A stretch of 14,810 nt of DNA from assembly GCA_025462805.1 (NCBI GenBank), contig JAOAPJ010000068.1:1-14810 (forward strand), in the 5' to 3' direction. Of the stretch, positions 1 through 9,600 are shown in pieces. A model generated the notes under the pieces. That model was not told where the DNA came from, ran no database searches, and saw nothing but the letters and a program-made list of their open reading frames with translations. Each line of letters begins with the position of its first letter. Within the stretch, counting starts at the first letter, position 1. The translations under genes were made by a program, and so were the position numbers. This stretch comes from Acidobacteriaceae bacterium. GTDB taxonomy: Bacteria > Acidobacteriota > Terriglobia > Terriglobales > Acidobacteriaceae.

Positions 1-402
1 GCACAGAGTCGCAAGGGAGAGGAGTTGCGCAACAATCCCCATGCCGCTCTCTGCGCGCATTGGAAGTCTCTGCGCAAGCAGGTCCGCATCGAAGGGACAT
101 TGGTCCAGGTGCCCCCGGAGCGGGCCACCGCCTACTTTCATAGCCGCTCGCGAGAGAGTCAGCTAAGCGCCGCGGCATCCGAGCAGTCCCGGCCGCTCGT
201 CGATCGAGCGACGCTCGAGTTGCGAGCTGCCGAGCTGGCGCAGCGATATCCAGGCGAAGTGCCACGCCCGCCACATTGGACCGGCTTCGCAGTTCACGCG
301 GAACGCATCGAGTTCTGGCGAAGCGGCGCGCATCGCCTGCATGATCGCATGCTGTACGTACGGGCCGGAGAGCGCTGGGAGCGCACCCGCCTCTACCCCT
401 GA
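1..402 (+). CDS. pdxH: Pyridoxamine 5'-phosphate oxidase, C-terminal part (5' end outside window)
   Basis: The gene is open from the first base of the window (frame 1) to a TGA at 400-402, so only about 133 C-terminal residues are present. The enzyme is an FMN-dependent cytoplasmic oxidase that converts pyridoxamine 5'-phosphate or pyridoxine 5'-phosphate to pyridoxal 5'-phosphate. Visible family hallmarks are an SRKGEEL stretch at the left edge, NPHAAL then HW, and QVRIEGT in the FMN-binding barrel. SRSRESQLSAAASEQS follows, and then PPHWTGFAVHAERIEFW and RLHDR, the substrate-phosphate/PLP-contacting region near the C-terminus. The protein ends in TRLYP, close to the usual RLxP ending of the family. 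An internal ATG or other start inside this fragment would remove half of the fold, so I treat it as a continuing gene. It is followed by a 249-nt gap before a TonB-dependent receptor and probably ends its own transcription unit. Recognition by motif is strong. Confidence 0.93.
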   Translation, partial: AQSRKGEELRNNPHAALCAHWKSLRKQVRIEGTLVQVPPERATAYFHSRSRESQLSAAASEQSRPLVDRATLELRAAELAQRYPGEVPRPPHWTGFAVHAERIEFWRSGAHRLHDRMLYVRAGERWERTRLYP

Positions 403-651
403 TAGCGCTCCCCGTCGTTGCGTTCAGCGTTGAAACCTTTTTTCCGCAATCCTGAGTTGCCCGACAGATGGCGCCGGGTGATAATAAGCGCTCCCCACCA
501 AGCTCGCTCCTTGTTGCAGCGCTCTTGCGACCACGTCGTCTGCTTCACCAGAAGTGTTGACCGGAAGTTTTGATCGGCAGGCATTCGCATGCAAGCACTG
601 CGAAGCCGCCGGCTGCTTTAGGGTGTCGTTCTTCTTTGGAGGCTGTCCTCG
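403..651. other. Intergenic leader upstream of the TonB-dependent receptor
   Basis: This 249-nt stretch holds no credible gene. Near its left end AGCGCT (404-409) can pair with AGCGTT (426-431, one G-U pair). The run of six T at 438-443 follows shortly after, so this could be a weak pdxH terminator, but the loop is long (16 nt). A perfect 6-bp inverted repeat, TTCGCA (584-589) and TGCGAA (599-604), lies 48 nt before the receptor start and could fold in the 5' leader. A TTGACC at 557-562 resembles a -35 box but has no good -10 partner. No riboswitch class is recognised. Confidence 0.35.
638..642 (+). promoter_or_regulatory. Ribosome binding site of the TonB-dependent receptor gene
   Basis: GGAGG lies 9 nt before the ATG at 652. 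It supports that start over any later one, and the start places a clean signal peptide at the N-terminus. Confidence 0.75.
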
Positions 652-3600
652 ATGCGCTTCACAAGGCTCACGCCTGCGGTCCTGCTTGCTCTCCCTGCTG
701 TATCGCTGCTGGCGCAAACCAGCTTCACCTCTGTTCGCGGAACGGTCACGGATACCTCCGGTGCGCTCGTCCCGAATGCGCAGGTCTCCCTCAAAAACGT
801 CACTAACAACGCTGAGGTGTCTGGGAAGACCGACAGCGCAGGCCTGTTTCAGTTTCCACAGCTGGCTCCCAGCACGTACACGGTTACGGTGACGGCCGCG
901 GGCTTTGCGCCCACGTCGAAGCAGGCGCAGCTATTGGTGAATCAGCCGGCGACGATCAATTTCCAGCTCGGCGTGCAAGCCTCAGAGACCGTGAATGTCA
1001 GTGCAGAAGCGCAGACGATCAATAACATCGATGCAACGATCGGCAATGCCTTCAACAATCAGACGATTGAGGCGCTGCCCTCCGAAGGTCGGAATGTCCC
1101 TGATCTTCTCAGTCTGCAGCCAGGCGTACTCTATCTGGGCCGCGCAGCCGACGCGCAGAGCGACAGTCGCAGCGGTTCGGTGAACGGAGCGCGCTCCGAC
1201 CAGACGAACGTTACGCTCGATGGTTTGGACGACAATAACCAGGAGCAGGGTCTCGCGTTTACTGGAATCCTGCGGCCGACGCTGGACTCAACCGAGGAAT
1301 ACCGCGTCGCCACCACCAACTCCAACGCAGATTCGGGCCGATCCTCCGGCGCGCAGGTGGCTATCGTGACGCGCTCGGGTACGAACCAGTTCCATGGCAG
1401 CCTGTACGAGTACCACCGCAACACCTTCGCAGCGGCCAATGACTGGTTCAACAAGGCATCGCAGATCGCCGCCGGTGAGCCGAATGTCCCTGGCAAGCTC
1501 ATCCGCAACACATTTGGTGGTTCTGTTGGAGGCCCGATCAAGAAGGACAAGCTCTTCTTCTTCGGCAACTATGAAGGCCAAAGAACAGCGGAGAACCGGC
1601 AGGTAACCCGTACCGTGCCGACCGCCTCGTTCAAACTCGGTCAGGTCAAATATTTCAGCAATGGCACCGTGGTTTCGTTAACGCCAGCGCAGATTGCAAC
1701 CATGGATCCGAACTGCTCGGCGAATGGCACTTGCCCGTGGGGACCTGGCGTTGATCCGAACGTCCTCGACTACTTCAGCCTCTATCCGACGGCAAATGGT
1801 AGCGCGCTCGGAGATGGCTTGAACCTTGGCTCATATACCTTCTCCTCGCCTTATCCGGCCACCCTCAACACGACTATCGTGAAGCTGGACTACCAGCCGG
1901 TCGATCGGCATCACCTGTTCGTCCGCGGCAACCTGCAGAAGGACACCCAAGCCGGTGTACTGCAATATCCCGGGCTGCCCGCCTCCAGCGCGCTGACTGA
2001 CAACACCAAAGGGTTCGCAGCCGGTTGGGACTATACACTCACATCCCACCTCATCAATGATCTGCGCTACGGGTATGTGCGCCAGGGATTTGGTAATCGT
2101 GGCACCGGCCAGGGTGATTACGTGAACTTCCGCTTCCTTGATCAGGCCACGGCACACACGCGCTCTACCCTGGTTAATGTTCCGGTTCACAACATCGTCG
2201 ACACTCTGAGTTGGACCAAGGGGCAGCACAGCCTCAGCTTCGGCGTGAACTACCGCTTAGTCTTCAACAATCGGAGCTCCGATGCCTCCAGCTATAACAG
2301 CGCGAGCACTAACGAGTACTGGATCGCTGGCGGCGGCAGCATCGCCAACACCGGCAACAGCTTCGATCCTGCAGCCTTCGGCTACTCTCCGGTGGATTCC
2401 GGAAACACTAACTCGTACAACATCGCCATCGCTGCCCTCAGTGGCATCGTGCCGTCGGTCAGCGCGCAGTACAACTACGCCGTGTCCTCGGATGGCACCA
2501 CCGGAACTGTCCAGCAAGACGGCGCATTCGTGAACCGGCACTACAAGACGAATGAATTCGAGTACTTCGTGCAGGACGCCTGGCGAGTGCAGCCAAATCT
2601 GACAGTCACCTTCGGCATCCGGCAATCGATGCTGCAGACCCCATACGAGACCCGCGGCCAGCAGGTGGCTCCTACCATTGACATGCATCAGTGGTTGCTC
2701 AACCGGGCGGCAGGCGCTGCAAAAGGCCAAAGCATCCAACCGGACGTCTCCTTCGAACCCAACGGGCAAGCTCGTGGCAAGCAACCCTACTGGCCTTCCC
2801 AATTCGCGAATGTGGCCCCCCGCCTCGCGTTTGCATACTCGCCTGACAACAAGACATCTATCCGGGGTGGGTTCGGGCTCTATTACGACCATTTCGGTCA
2901 GGGGATCGTAAACTCCTTCGATCAACTCGGTTCGTATGGAACCAGCACCAACCTTACTAACGCGGCTGGCACCTTTTCCCCGGACACTGCCCCGCGGTTC
3001 ACAGGTGTGCATAACCTGCCCGCACTTGGCAGCAGCCAGCCGGCTACAGTGCAGTATCCCTACATACCTCCAACCGATCCCAACGGTGCCGGCTTCGCGA
3101 TCACCTGGGGAATCGACAATCGCCTGAAGACGCCCTACTCGGAGGCTGCCGACTTTTCCATCCAGCACGAAATGAAGGGTGGACTGACGCTCGAAGCGGC
3201 GTACATCGGGCGATTTGGCCGTCGTCTGCTACAGCAGCTTGATCTGGCAGAGCCTCTCGATCTGGTGGATCCGGCCTCAGGCATGGATTACTTCCAGGCC
3301 GGCACGTTGCTCTCCAAGACTGTCGATCAGAACAACGGTTACGCGGACCCGGTGACTGCTTCGCAGGCTTCGGTCGCGCCAATTCCCTATTTCGAGAATC
3401 TGTTCCCCTACCTCGCCACCGGCGGCATGAGCGCGACACAGAACATCTACAGCAATGAGTGGGCCTTTCAGCGCGGGAACGAAACCACGGCGCTTGCCGA
3501 TATCGATGTGTATTGCACGCTGGGTTGCGGGCCAAACACGATCCCGCGCTTCTATCAACGGCAGTTCTCGTCCCTGTACGCCTGGTCCAATGTCGGCACC

Positions 3601-4413
3601 TCGAGCTATAACGCCGGGCAGCTCATTCTGCGTCACGCGATGAGCAACAACGTGCAGTTCGACTTCACCTATACCTTCTCCAATTCCATCGACTTGGGCT
3701 CCGATACCGAGCGCACCGGTGAACTGAACGGGGCGAATACCTACAACAGTGGCGGATCTTTCTCCGAAATCATCAACACCTTTCACCCTGAGTTCAATCG
3801 CGGCGTATCGGACTTCGACACGCGTCATCTTATCAACGCGGATTGGGTACTGCAGTTGCCCTTCGGTACCGGCCAGCACTTCCTCGGCGGCGGCGGCCGG
3901 CTGATGGATGGATTCGTCGGCGGCTGGCAGTTCTCCGGTATCTCTCGTTGGTCCAGCGGACTGCCCTTCTCAATAAATGGCACAGGATGGGCTACCAACT
4001 GGCAGATCGAAAGCGCAACGGTTCAGACTGGCAAAGTGAAGACGCACCGCCATCTAGTCAACGGTTCGCCTGAGGTCTTTGCGGACCCCAACGCCATCAA
4101 CAACGGTGTAGCTTCGGGCTCTCCAATTCGCCTGCCCTACCCGGGTGAAGCTGGACAGCGAAACAAATATCGCGGTGATGGCTACATCGATGTCGACACA
4201 GGGCTCTCCAAGCAGTGGAAAGTCACAGAGAACCTGGGCGTGAAGTTTGCCTGGGAGGTGTTCAACGCGACAAACTCTGTGCGCTTCGATACGAGTCCGG
4301 TCAGTGCCTTCGGCGGTTTGAACACTCAGATCACCAGCGGCACGCTCGGACAGTACAGCTCGACGCTCACCGTCCCACGTGTGCAGCAGTTCTCACTGCG
4401 CACTACTTTCTAA
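652..4413 (+). CDS. TonB-dependent outer-membrane receptor with carboxypeptidase-regulatory-like N-terminal domain
   Basis: The protein is 1253 residues long. Residues 1-22 form a signal peptide with a basic start, a Leu/Ala core and a SLLAQ cleavage region. Residues about 25-110 match the carboxypeptidase-regulatory-like beta-sandwich, with VRGTVTDTSGALVPNAQV and later FPQLAPSTYTVTV. Residues 112-118, ETVNVSA, resemble a TonB box. A plug domain follows to about residue 245 (LPSEGRNVPDLLSLQPGV, then SVNGARSDQTNVTLDG), and the rest is a long beta-barrel ending in SLRTTF, with the terminal Phe expected for outer-membrane insertion. This is the Oar/Cna-B-like receptor type that is abundant in Acidobacteriota. 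It should import a ligand with energy from TonB-ExbBD, but the ligand cannot be read from sequence. Only four cysteines are present, in two close pairs (355/361 and 955/959). A strong terminator follows the stop, so it may be monocistronic. The two exported peptidases downstream hint at peptides as substrate, by inference only. Confidence 0.93.
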   Translation: MRFTRLTPAVLLALPAVSLLAQTSFTSVRGTVTDTSGALVPNAQVSLKNVTNNAEVSGKTDSAGLFQFPQLAPSTYTVTVTAAGFAPTSKQAQLLVNQPATINFQLGVQASETVNVSAEAQTINNIDATIGNAFNNQTIEALPSEGRNVPDLLSLQPGVLYLGRAADAQSDSRSGSVNGARSDQTNVTLDGLDDNNQEQGLAFTGILRPTLDSTEEYRVATTNSNADSGRSSGAQVAIVTRSGTNQFHGSLYEYHRNTFAAANDWFNKASQIAAGEPNVPGKLIRNTFGGSVGGPIKKDKLFFFGNYEGQRTAENRQVTRTVPTASFKLGQVKYFSNGTVVSLTPAQIATMDPNCSANGTCPWGPGVDPNVLDYFSLYPTANGSALGDGLNLGSYTFSSPYPATLNTTIVKLDYQPVDRHHLFVRGNLQKDTQAGVLQYPGLPASSALTDNTKGFAAGWDYTLTSHLINDLRYGYVRQGFGNRGTGQGDYVNFRFLDQATAHTRSTLVNVPVHNIVDTLSWTKGQHSLSFGVNYRLVFNNRSSDASSYNSASTNEYWIAGGGSIANTGNSFDPAAFGYSPVDSGNTNSYNIAIAALSGIVPSVSAQYNYAVSSDGTTGTVQQDGAFVNRHYKTNEFEYFVQDAWRVQPNLTVTFGIRQSMLQTPYETRGQQVAPTIDMHQWLLNRAAGAAKGQSIQPDVSFEPNGQARGKQPYWPSQFANVAPRLAFAYSPDNKTSIRGGFGLYYDHFGQGIVNSFDQLGSYGTSTNLTNAAGTFSPDTAPRFTGVHNLPALGSSQPATVQYPYIPPTDPNGAGFAITWGIDNRLKTPYSEAADFSIQHEMKGGLTLEAAYIGRFGRRLLQQLDLAEPLDLVDPASGMDYFQAGTLLSKTVDQNNGYADPVTASQASVAPIPYFENLFPYLATGGMSATQNIYSNEWAFQRGNETTALADIDVYCTLGCGPNTIPRFYQRQFSSLYAWSNVGTSSYNAGQLILRHAMSNNVQFDFTYTFSNSIDLGSDTERTGELNGANTYNSGGSFSEIINTFHPEFNRGVSDFDTRHLINADWVLQLPFGTGQHFLGGGGRLMDGFVGGWQFSGISRWSSGLPFSINGTGWATNWQIESATVQTGKVKTHRHLVNGSPEVFADPNAINNGVASGSPIRLPYPGEAGQRNKYRGDGYIDVDTGLSKQWKVTENLGVKFAWEVFNATNSVRFDTSPVSAFGGLNTQITSGTLGQYSSTLTVPRVQQFSLRTTF

Positions 4414-4433
4414 CTCTTCCGACTCGCAGGAAA

Positions 4434-4472
4434 GGAGCGGTTTCGGCTCTCGTCGAAGCCGCTCCCTTTTCT
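4434..4472 (+). terminator. Rho-independent terminator after the receptor gene
   Basis: The arms GGAGCGGTTTCG (4434-4445) and CGAAGCCGCTCC (4454-4465) form a 12-bp stem with one G-U pair and an 8-nt loop. CTTTTCT follows on the + strand. It starts 20 nt after the receptor stop codon and ends 30 nt before the S9 peptidase start, so it should separate the two transcription units. Confidence 0.85.
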
Positions 4473-4502
4473 GAGATACTGATTTGCCCCCGCCACTCAC
4501 CC

Positions 4503-6584
4503 ATGCGATCACGCCTGCTCCCGCTTTCCAGTACCGTCTTACTTTCCCTTGCCCTTCCGGCCCAATCCCAGCCCAAGACTCCACTGACGCTCGATTCCTT
4601 CTTCGCCGCAACCGATTACTCCTCCGCGCGGCTGGCCCCGGACGGAAGCGCTGCCGTCATCGCCGTCCGCCAGCCAGACTGGACCGGCAATCGCTTCCGC
4701 GAAGATCTGTGGATCTGGCGCGCGGCTACCGGCAAGCTTGATCAGTTGACCACCAGTGGCCACGACAGTGGTCCGGACTGGTCGCCCGATGGCAAACTGA
4801 TCGCCTTCACCTCCGATCGCCCTGTACCTGATGAGAAACCCGTGAATGGCAAAGATCCGGGAGCGCGTATGTGGATTGTCACTGCGAACGGCGGCGAGGC
4901 GCATCCGCTCTACCGGACGAGGAATGAGGTGCACGCCTTTGCCTGGGCCGCCGACAGCTCGGCTATCTATGTGGCCCTCGAGGAGCCGCTCTCGAAGGAC
5001 GCAGAAGAGGCCAAGGAGCGGGATTGGAAGGACGTGCAGCGCTATCGCACCAGCGACCGCGGCGACGTTCTGCTGCGGGTTCCGCTGCCTTCGATCAGCG
5101 CTGTCGCGACGGGACCCGGCAGCAAGCCTGCGGACACTCCGCTGCCCGAGGGCGCGACCGTCGTAGCCCATAGCTCATTCGCCATCCAAGACATCAAGCC
5201 CTCCCCGAAGGGTGAGACCATCGCATTCGTCACCACTGCCGTTGCACACCGGGTGGAGCGGCCCTCTGACACGGAGATCTACAGCGTTCCGGCAGCTGGC
5301 GGAGCCGTCACCCAACTCACCCACAATGAGGCGCTCGAGACCGACCTGCAGTGGTCGCATGACGGGAGCCAGCTCTACTTCACCGTGCCGCCAGAGGCAG
5401 GTTCCGTTGAAGGCAAGTATCGCGACCTGCAGGGAAGGCTGTACGCGCTATCCGCTCGGGGAGGCGCGCCCGCCCGGCTGGGAGCCGACTTCGACGGCTC
5501 GTGGCAGGACTATACCGTCATGCCTGACGGTACGGTGCTCGCTACGGGGACGAAGGGCACCAGCACGCAGGTGTACCGCGTCCGCGGCGAGCATGCGGAG
5601 AAACAGGCCGGTACCGCGGGAACCTATGGAGGCTTGAGCGGCGGCACCAGTGGCGATCACCTGCTGCTGACACACTCGGCGATTCGTGAGCCGCTGGAGG
5701 TGTACGTAGCGTCCTCCGCCGCGCATCTGGACGGTGCCCAGCCCATCACCCGCTTCAACGCGCACTACCTTGATCATCCACAGCCAGAGTGGCGTCCCTT
5801 TACCTGGAAGGTCGACGATGGCGCCAGCGTGGAGGGTGTGCTGATCTACCCGCCGGGACAGCGCGAGGCCAAGCACCTGCCCATGCTGACCCTGATCCAC
5901 GGCGGACCGGCAGACGCGGACGGCGATCGCTGGGGCGCGAACTGGTACGACTGGGCGGGAATGGCCGCAGCCCAAGGCTGGCTCGTCTTGCGCCCGAACT
6001 ACCGCGGCTCCACAGGTTATGGCGACGCCTTCATGCAACAGATCACGCCGCACATCGTCTCACGTCCGGGAAAGGACATCCTCGCAGGAGTGGATGCCCT
6101 AGTCGCAGACGGCACAGCCGATCCCAACCATCTGGTCATCGGCGGTTACAGCTATGGCGGCTACATGACCAACTGGCTGATCACGCAGACCACGCGCTTC
6201 CGCGCCGCCGTGACGGGTGCCGGTGCCGTGGAACATGCGGCCAACTGGGGCAATGACGACCTCACGTTCGACGACGCGTCCTACCTCTCCGGCCGGCCGT
6301 GGGAGCAGTCCGCGATCTATGAGAGCGAGGCGGCCCTCTTCCAAATGAACAAGGTGACGACGCCCACCCACATCATCGGTGGCGATGTCGACATACGCGT
6401 CTCTTTCTTCGAGGACGTGCTGCTGGAGCGGGCACTCGAATCCCTCAACATCCCTCATGCCCTGCTCGTTCTGCCTGGGGAAGGTCACCCGCTTGCCAAG
6501 AATCCGTGGCACGGCTACATCGCGCTGCGCGAAGAGTTGAACTGGATCAACCACTACGCAGATCACACGCCAACCGAGCCATGA
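4503..6584 (+). CDS. Secreted S9-family (prolyl oligopeptidase/acylaminoacyl-peptidase type) serine peptidase
   Basis: This is a 693-residue exported serine peptidase predicted to cleave short peptides in the periplasm or outside the cell. Residues 1-21 are a signal peptide (MRSRLLPLSSTVLLSLALPA). Residues about 40-420 form a beta-propeller with WD40-like/PD40 repeats, seen as LAPDGSAAVIAV, DWSPDGKLIAFTSD, KPSPKGETIAFVT and QWSHDGSQLYFT. The alpha/beta-hydrolase domain occupies about residues 430-685. It has LIHGGP as the oxyanion region, the nucleophile Ser550 in GGYSYGGY, a likely catalytic Asp630 in GGDVDIRVSF, and His662 in GEGHPL, so the triad is intact. The frame is open upstream to 4215, but that part lies inside the receptor gene and the terminator, so the ATG at 4503 is chosen for its signal peptide. 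No good Shine-Dalgarno sequence precedes it. It is followed closely by an M14 peptidase gene in the same direction, probably co-transcribed. Exact substrate specificity (DPP-like or acylaminoacyl) is not resolved. Confidence 0.92.
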   Translation: MRSRLLPLSSTVLLSLALPAQSQPKTPLTLDSFFAATDYSSARLAPDGSAAVIAVRQPDWTGNRFREDLWIWRAATGKLDQLTTSGHDSGPDWSPDGKLIAFTSDRPVPDEKPVNGKDPGARMWIVTANGGEAHPLYRTRNEVHAFAWAADSSAIYVALEEPLSKDAEEAKERDWKDVQRYRTSDRGDVLLRVPLPSISAVATGPGSKPADTPLPEGATVVAHSSFAIQDIKPSPKGETIAFVTTAVAHRVERPSDTEIYSVPAAGGAVTQLTHNEALETDLQWSHDGSQLYFTVPPEAGSVEGKYRDLQGRLYALSARGGAPARLGADFDGSWQDYTVMPDGTVLATGTKGTSTQVYRVRGEHAEKQAGTAGTYGGLSGGTSGDHLLLTHSAIREPLEVYVASSAAHLDGAQPITRFNAHYLDHPQPEWRPFTWKVDDGASVEGVLIYPPGQREAKHLPMLTLIHGGPADADGDRWGANWYDWAGMAAAQGWLVLRPNYRGSTGYGDAFMQQITPHIVSRPGKDILAGVDALVADGTADPNHLVIGGYSYGGYMTNWLITQTTRFRAAVTGAGAVEHAANWGNDDLTFDDASYLSGRPWEQSAIYESEAALFQMNKVTTPTHIIGGDVDIRVSFFEDVLLERALESLNIPHALLVLPGEGHPLAKNPWHGYIALREELNWINHYADHTPTEP

Positions 6585-6633
6585 TCGGTTCGCCTCTCGC
6601 ACCTGTTTACACAGAATCCGGCAAGTCTGCTCT

Positions 6634-6638
6634 GGGAG
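6634..6638 (+). promoter_or_regulatory. Ribosome binding site deciding the M14 peptidase start
   Basis: GGGAG lies 5 nt before the ATG at 6644 and only 2 nt before the ATG at 6641. This spacing favours 6644. A more upstream in-frame ATG at 6581, which overlaps the stop of the previous gene, has no comparable site in front of it. Confidence 0.55.
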
Positions 6639-6643
6639 TCATG

Positions 6644-9600
6644 ATGCCTCACTTCTGCCGTATTTCGCTTCTTCTGTCCGCGCTCTCGATGGTTGCTTCG
6701 GGCACGGCCGCGCCGGCACAGGCCGCCGCTCAAAAGGCGAGTCCCACCGCGATTCAGGCGGCCGAGTACGCGCGCGATCCGCACCAGGCCACCGATGAGC
6801 AGTACACGGCGAAGATCCGCCAGTACACCACGGCCCCCGAGTTCAACTCGCCGCTCACCGACTATCTCCCCGCGTCTAAGACTGTTCCCACGCCCGCGTC
6901 TGTGCTGGGCGATGTCTCCGGCGCGCCTGACATGTTGCCCTACGCCGAAGATGTCTACAAGTACTTCAGCGCGCTCGCCGCCGCATCGCCGCGCGTCCGC
7001 GTCGTCACGATCGGCCACACGGAAGAAGGCCGCGAAATGATCGCCGTCGCGGTCGCCGATGCCGCCCTGCTGGATCAGCAGAAGCAGAACGACCAGCGCC
7101 TCGCCAAACTGGCCGACCCGCGCCTCCTCGATATGGACGATGCCAAGGCCGCTCCGCTCATCGCCCAATCCACGCCGGTCTACTACATCACTGGAACCAT
7201 CCACTCACCGGAGACAGGTGCTCCCACTGCGCTGATGGAACTCGCCTATCGGCTCGCCGTGGACGACTCACCGTACATCAAATACATCCGCTCCCACGTC
7301 ATCACGCTGATCACCCCGGTGGTCGAGGTCGATGGGCGCGACCGCATGGTGGACATCTATCGCTGGCACAAGGCGCATCCGGGCGAAACGTATCCGCGGT
7401 TGCTCTATTGGGGCCACTACGTCGCGCATGACAACAACCGCGACGCCATGACCATGACGCTCGCGCTGACCCGCAACGTGCTCAACACCTACATCGGATG
7501 GCACGCTCAGGTGCTGCACGACCTGCACGAATCCGTGCCCTTCCTCTACGACAACACCGTCGGCGACGAGCCCTACAACAGTTGGATCGACCCCATCCTC
7601 ACCAACGAATGGCAGATGCTCGGCTGGTCCAACGTGCAGGAGATGGGCAAGCTCGGCATGCCCGGCGTCTTCACCCACGGCGACTTCGACACCTGGAGCC
7701 CGGGCTACCTGATGTTCCTCGCCGCCATGCACAACGGCATCAGCCGGCTGTACGAGACTTTCGGCAATGCCGGCGCCGATACCGTCGAGCGCATCCTCAC
7801 GCCCGAGCAGTACGCCCGAACTTGGTACCGTCCCAATCCGCCCCTGCCCAAAGTGATGTGGTCGCAGCGCGACAACAACAACTACGAAGAGACCGCGCTG
7901 CTGACCACGCTCAACTACTTCGCGCAGAACGGCAGGCTCTTCCTCAACAACTACTACCTCAAGAGCAAGCGATCTATTCAGAAGCCGGAGCAAAACGGCC
8001 CCGCCGCCTACGTGCTCTCTGCAGATGAGGCCTCGCCGAGCCGTCAGGCCATGCTCCTCCGGGTGCTGCACGATCAGCACGTCGAGGTGCAACAGACCAC
8101 CGCACCTGTCACGGTACAGTTGCCACAGAAGGCAGCCGCGCAAGACAAGCACGACGACGCGGAAGACGCAAAGCCGGCCAAGCCGAAGCCGCCCACATCG
8201 CGCACCTTTTCGGCAGGCAGCTATGTCATCCGCATGGATCAGCCCTACTCCCGCATCGCCGACGCCCTGCTCGATCGACAGTTCTGGTCGCCCGCGGATC
8301 CGCAAAAGCACCCGTACGATGACACCGGCTGGTCGCTTGGCCCATTGTTCGGCGTCGATACGGCGCGCATCCTCGACACCGCGATCCTGAAGGCGCCCAT
8401 GCACCTGGTCGAAGATCCGACTGCGCCGCGCACCACCAACGCGCTCTCCGGCGATGCCTTCCTGATCGCGAACCACGCCGATCCATCCCTCATCACGCTG
8501 CGTTATCAACTCCGGCAGGCCAACATCGTCGCGACCGAAGCCCCCATCAATGCCGGAGGCCAATCGTATCCGACCGGCACGTGGATCGTGCGCGAAGTCT
8601 CTGGCGCAGATCTTGAAAGGGCAGCGGCTCCCTTGCACCTGCGTGTCGCTGCCGCGGAGATGCCCAGTGTGGCCACACACTCCGTTGCAGCGCCGCGTAT
8701 CGCCCTTATGCACACGTGGCTGAACACGCAGCCCGAGGGTTGGTGGCGGCTCGCGCTCGACAACCTGCACGTACCCTATGCCTACATCAGTACGCAGACC
8801 GCAGCCGCCGAGCCTGATCTGCGAGCCAAGTACGACGTCATCCTCTTCGCTCCGGTCGGCTCTGGCAATGCACGCCGCATCGTCGATGGCATGCCCATGT
8901 GGAGCAACGCGATTCCGTGGCAGAAGTCCGAGATCACGCCTAATCTCGGCCTCATCGACTCCACTCCCGACGTCCGTCCCGGGCTGGGCGAAGCGGGCCT
9001 CACGCATCTCCGTGACTTCGTTGCGAAGGGCGGGCTCCTGATCGCCGCACAGGATGCCGCACAGTTCGCCATCGACACCGGCCTCGCACCCGGCGTCTCG
9101 GTCGCGCCGCCCACCGGTATCAAGGTGGTCGGCACCATCCTCAACACTGCTCTGGTGGACTCAAACAACAACGCGAAGAACAGCCCCATCCTGACCGGCT
9201 ACAGCACCGCTCCTGCGGTCTACAGCGAAGAAGGCATGGCCTTCAATGTCAGCAGTCTGGTCACCGGCGACACGCGGTTGCGCGAGGAGGCCAGGACCCC
9301 GCGACCCACCGGTCGCGGCGGACCCGACGATCTCGATGTGCCTCAGGACCGCAGCTTCGCCGCTCCTCCTCCCCTGCCCAAGGCCAAGCTGTGGGAGCCG
9401 ATGCCGCTCACGGTGGAGCAGACGCGGAACAATCCCTATGTGATACCTGAGCAGGATCGGCCCGAGGTGCTGCTGCGCTACGCTGACGCGAAGGACCTGC
9501 TCGTAGCCGGTTTGCTCGACCACAGCGAGTCGCTCGCCGAACACGCCGCCGTGGTCGCCGCGCACCTGGGCAGCGGCACCACACTGCTGTTCGCCAACAA

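Noticed and set aside
557..586. Possible promoter for the receptor gene: TTGACC as -35
   Set aside because: At 17-18 nt spacing the -10 position reads GGCATT or GCATTC, too unlike the consensus to call.
2257..3168. Open frame of 303 codons on the minus strand inside the receptor gene
   Set aside because: It is antisense to a clear beta-barrel coding region, with no family motif and a biased composition, so it is a shadow frame.
4215..4502. In-frame N-terminal extension of the S9 peptidase
   Set aside because: It would run through the end of the receptor gene and the terminator and would bury the signal peptide. The ATG at 4503 explains the protein better.
7268..9007. Long open frame of 579 codons on the minus strand
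   Set aside because: It lies entirely antisense to the well-supported M14 peptidase, has no recognisable domain or ribosome site, and its Val/Arg/Gly-rich composition is what GC-rich third positions produce in the opposite strand.
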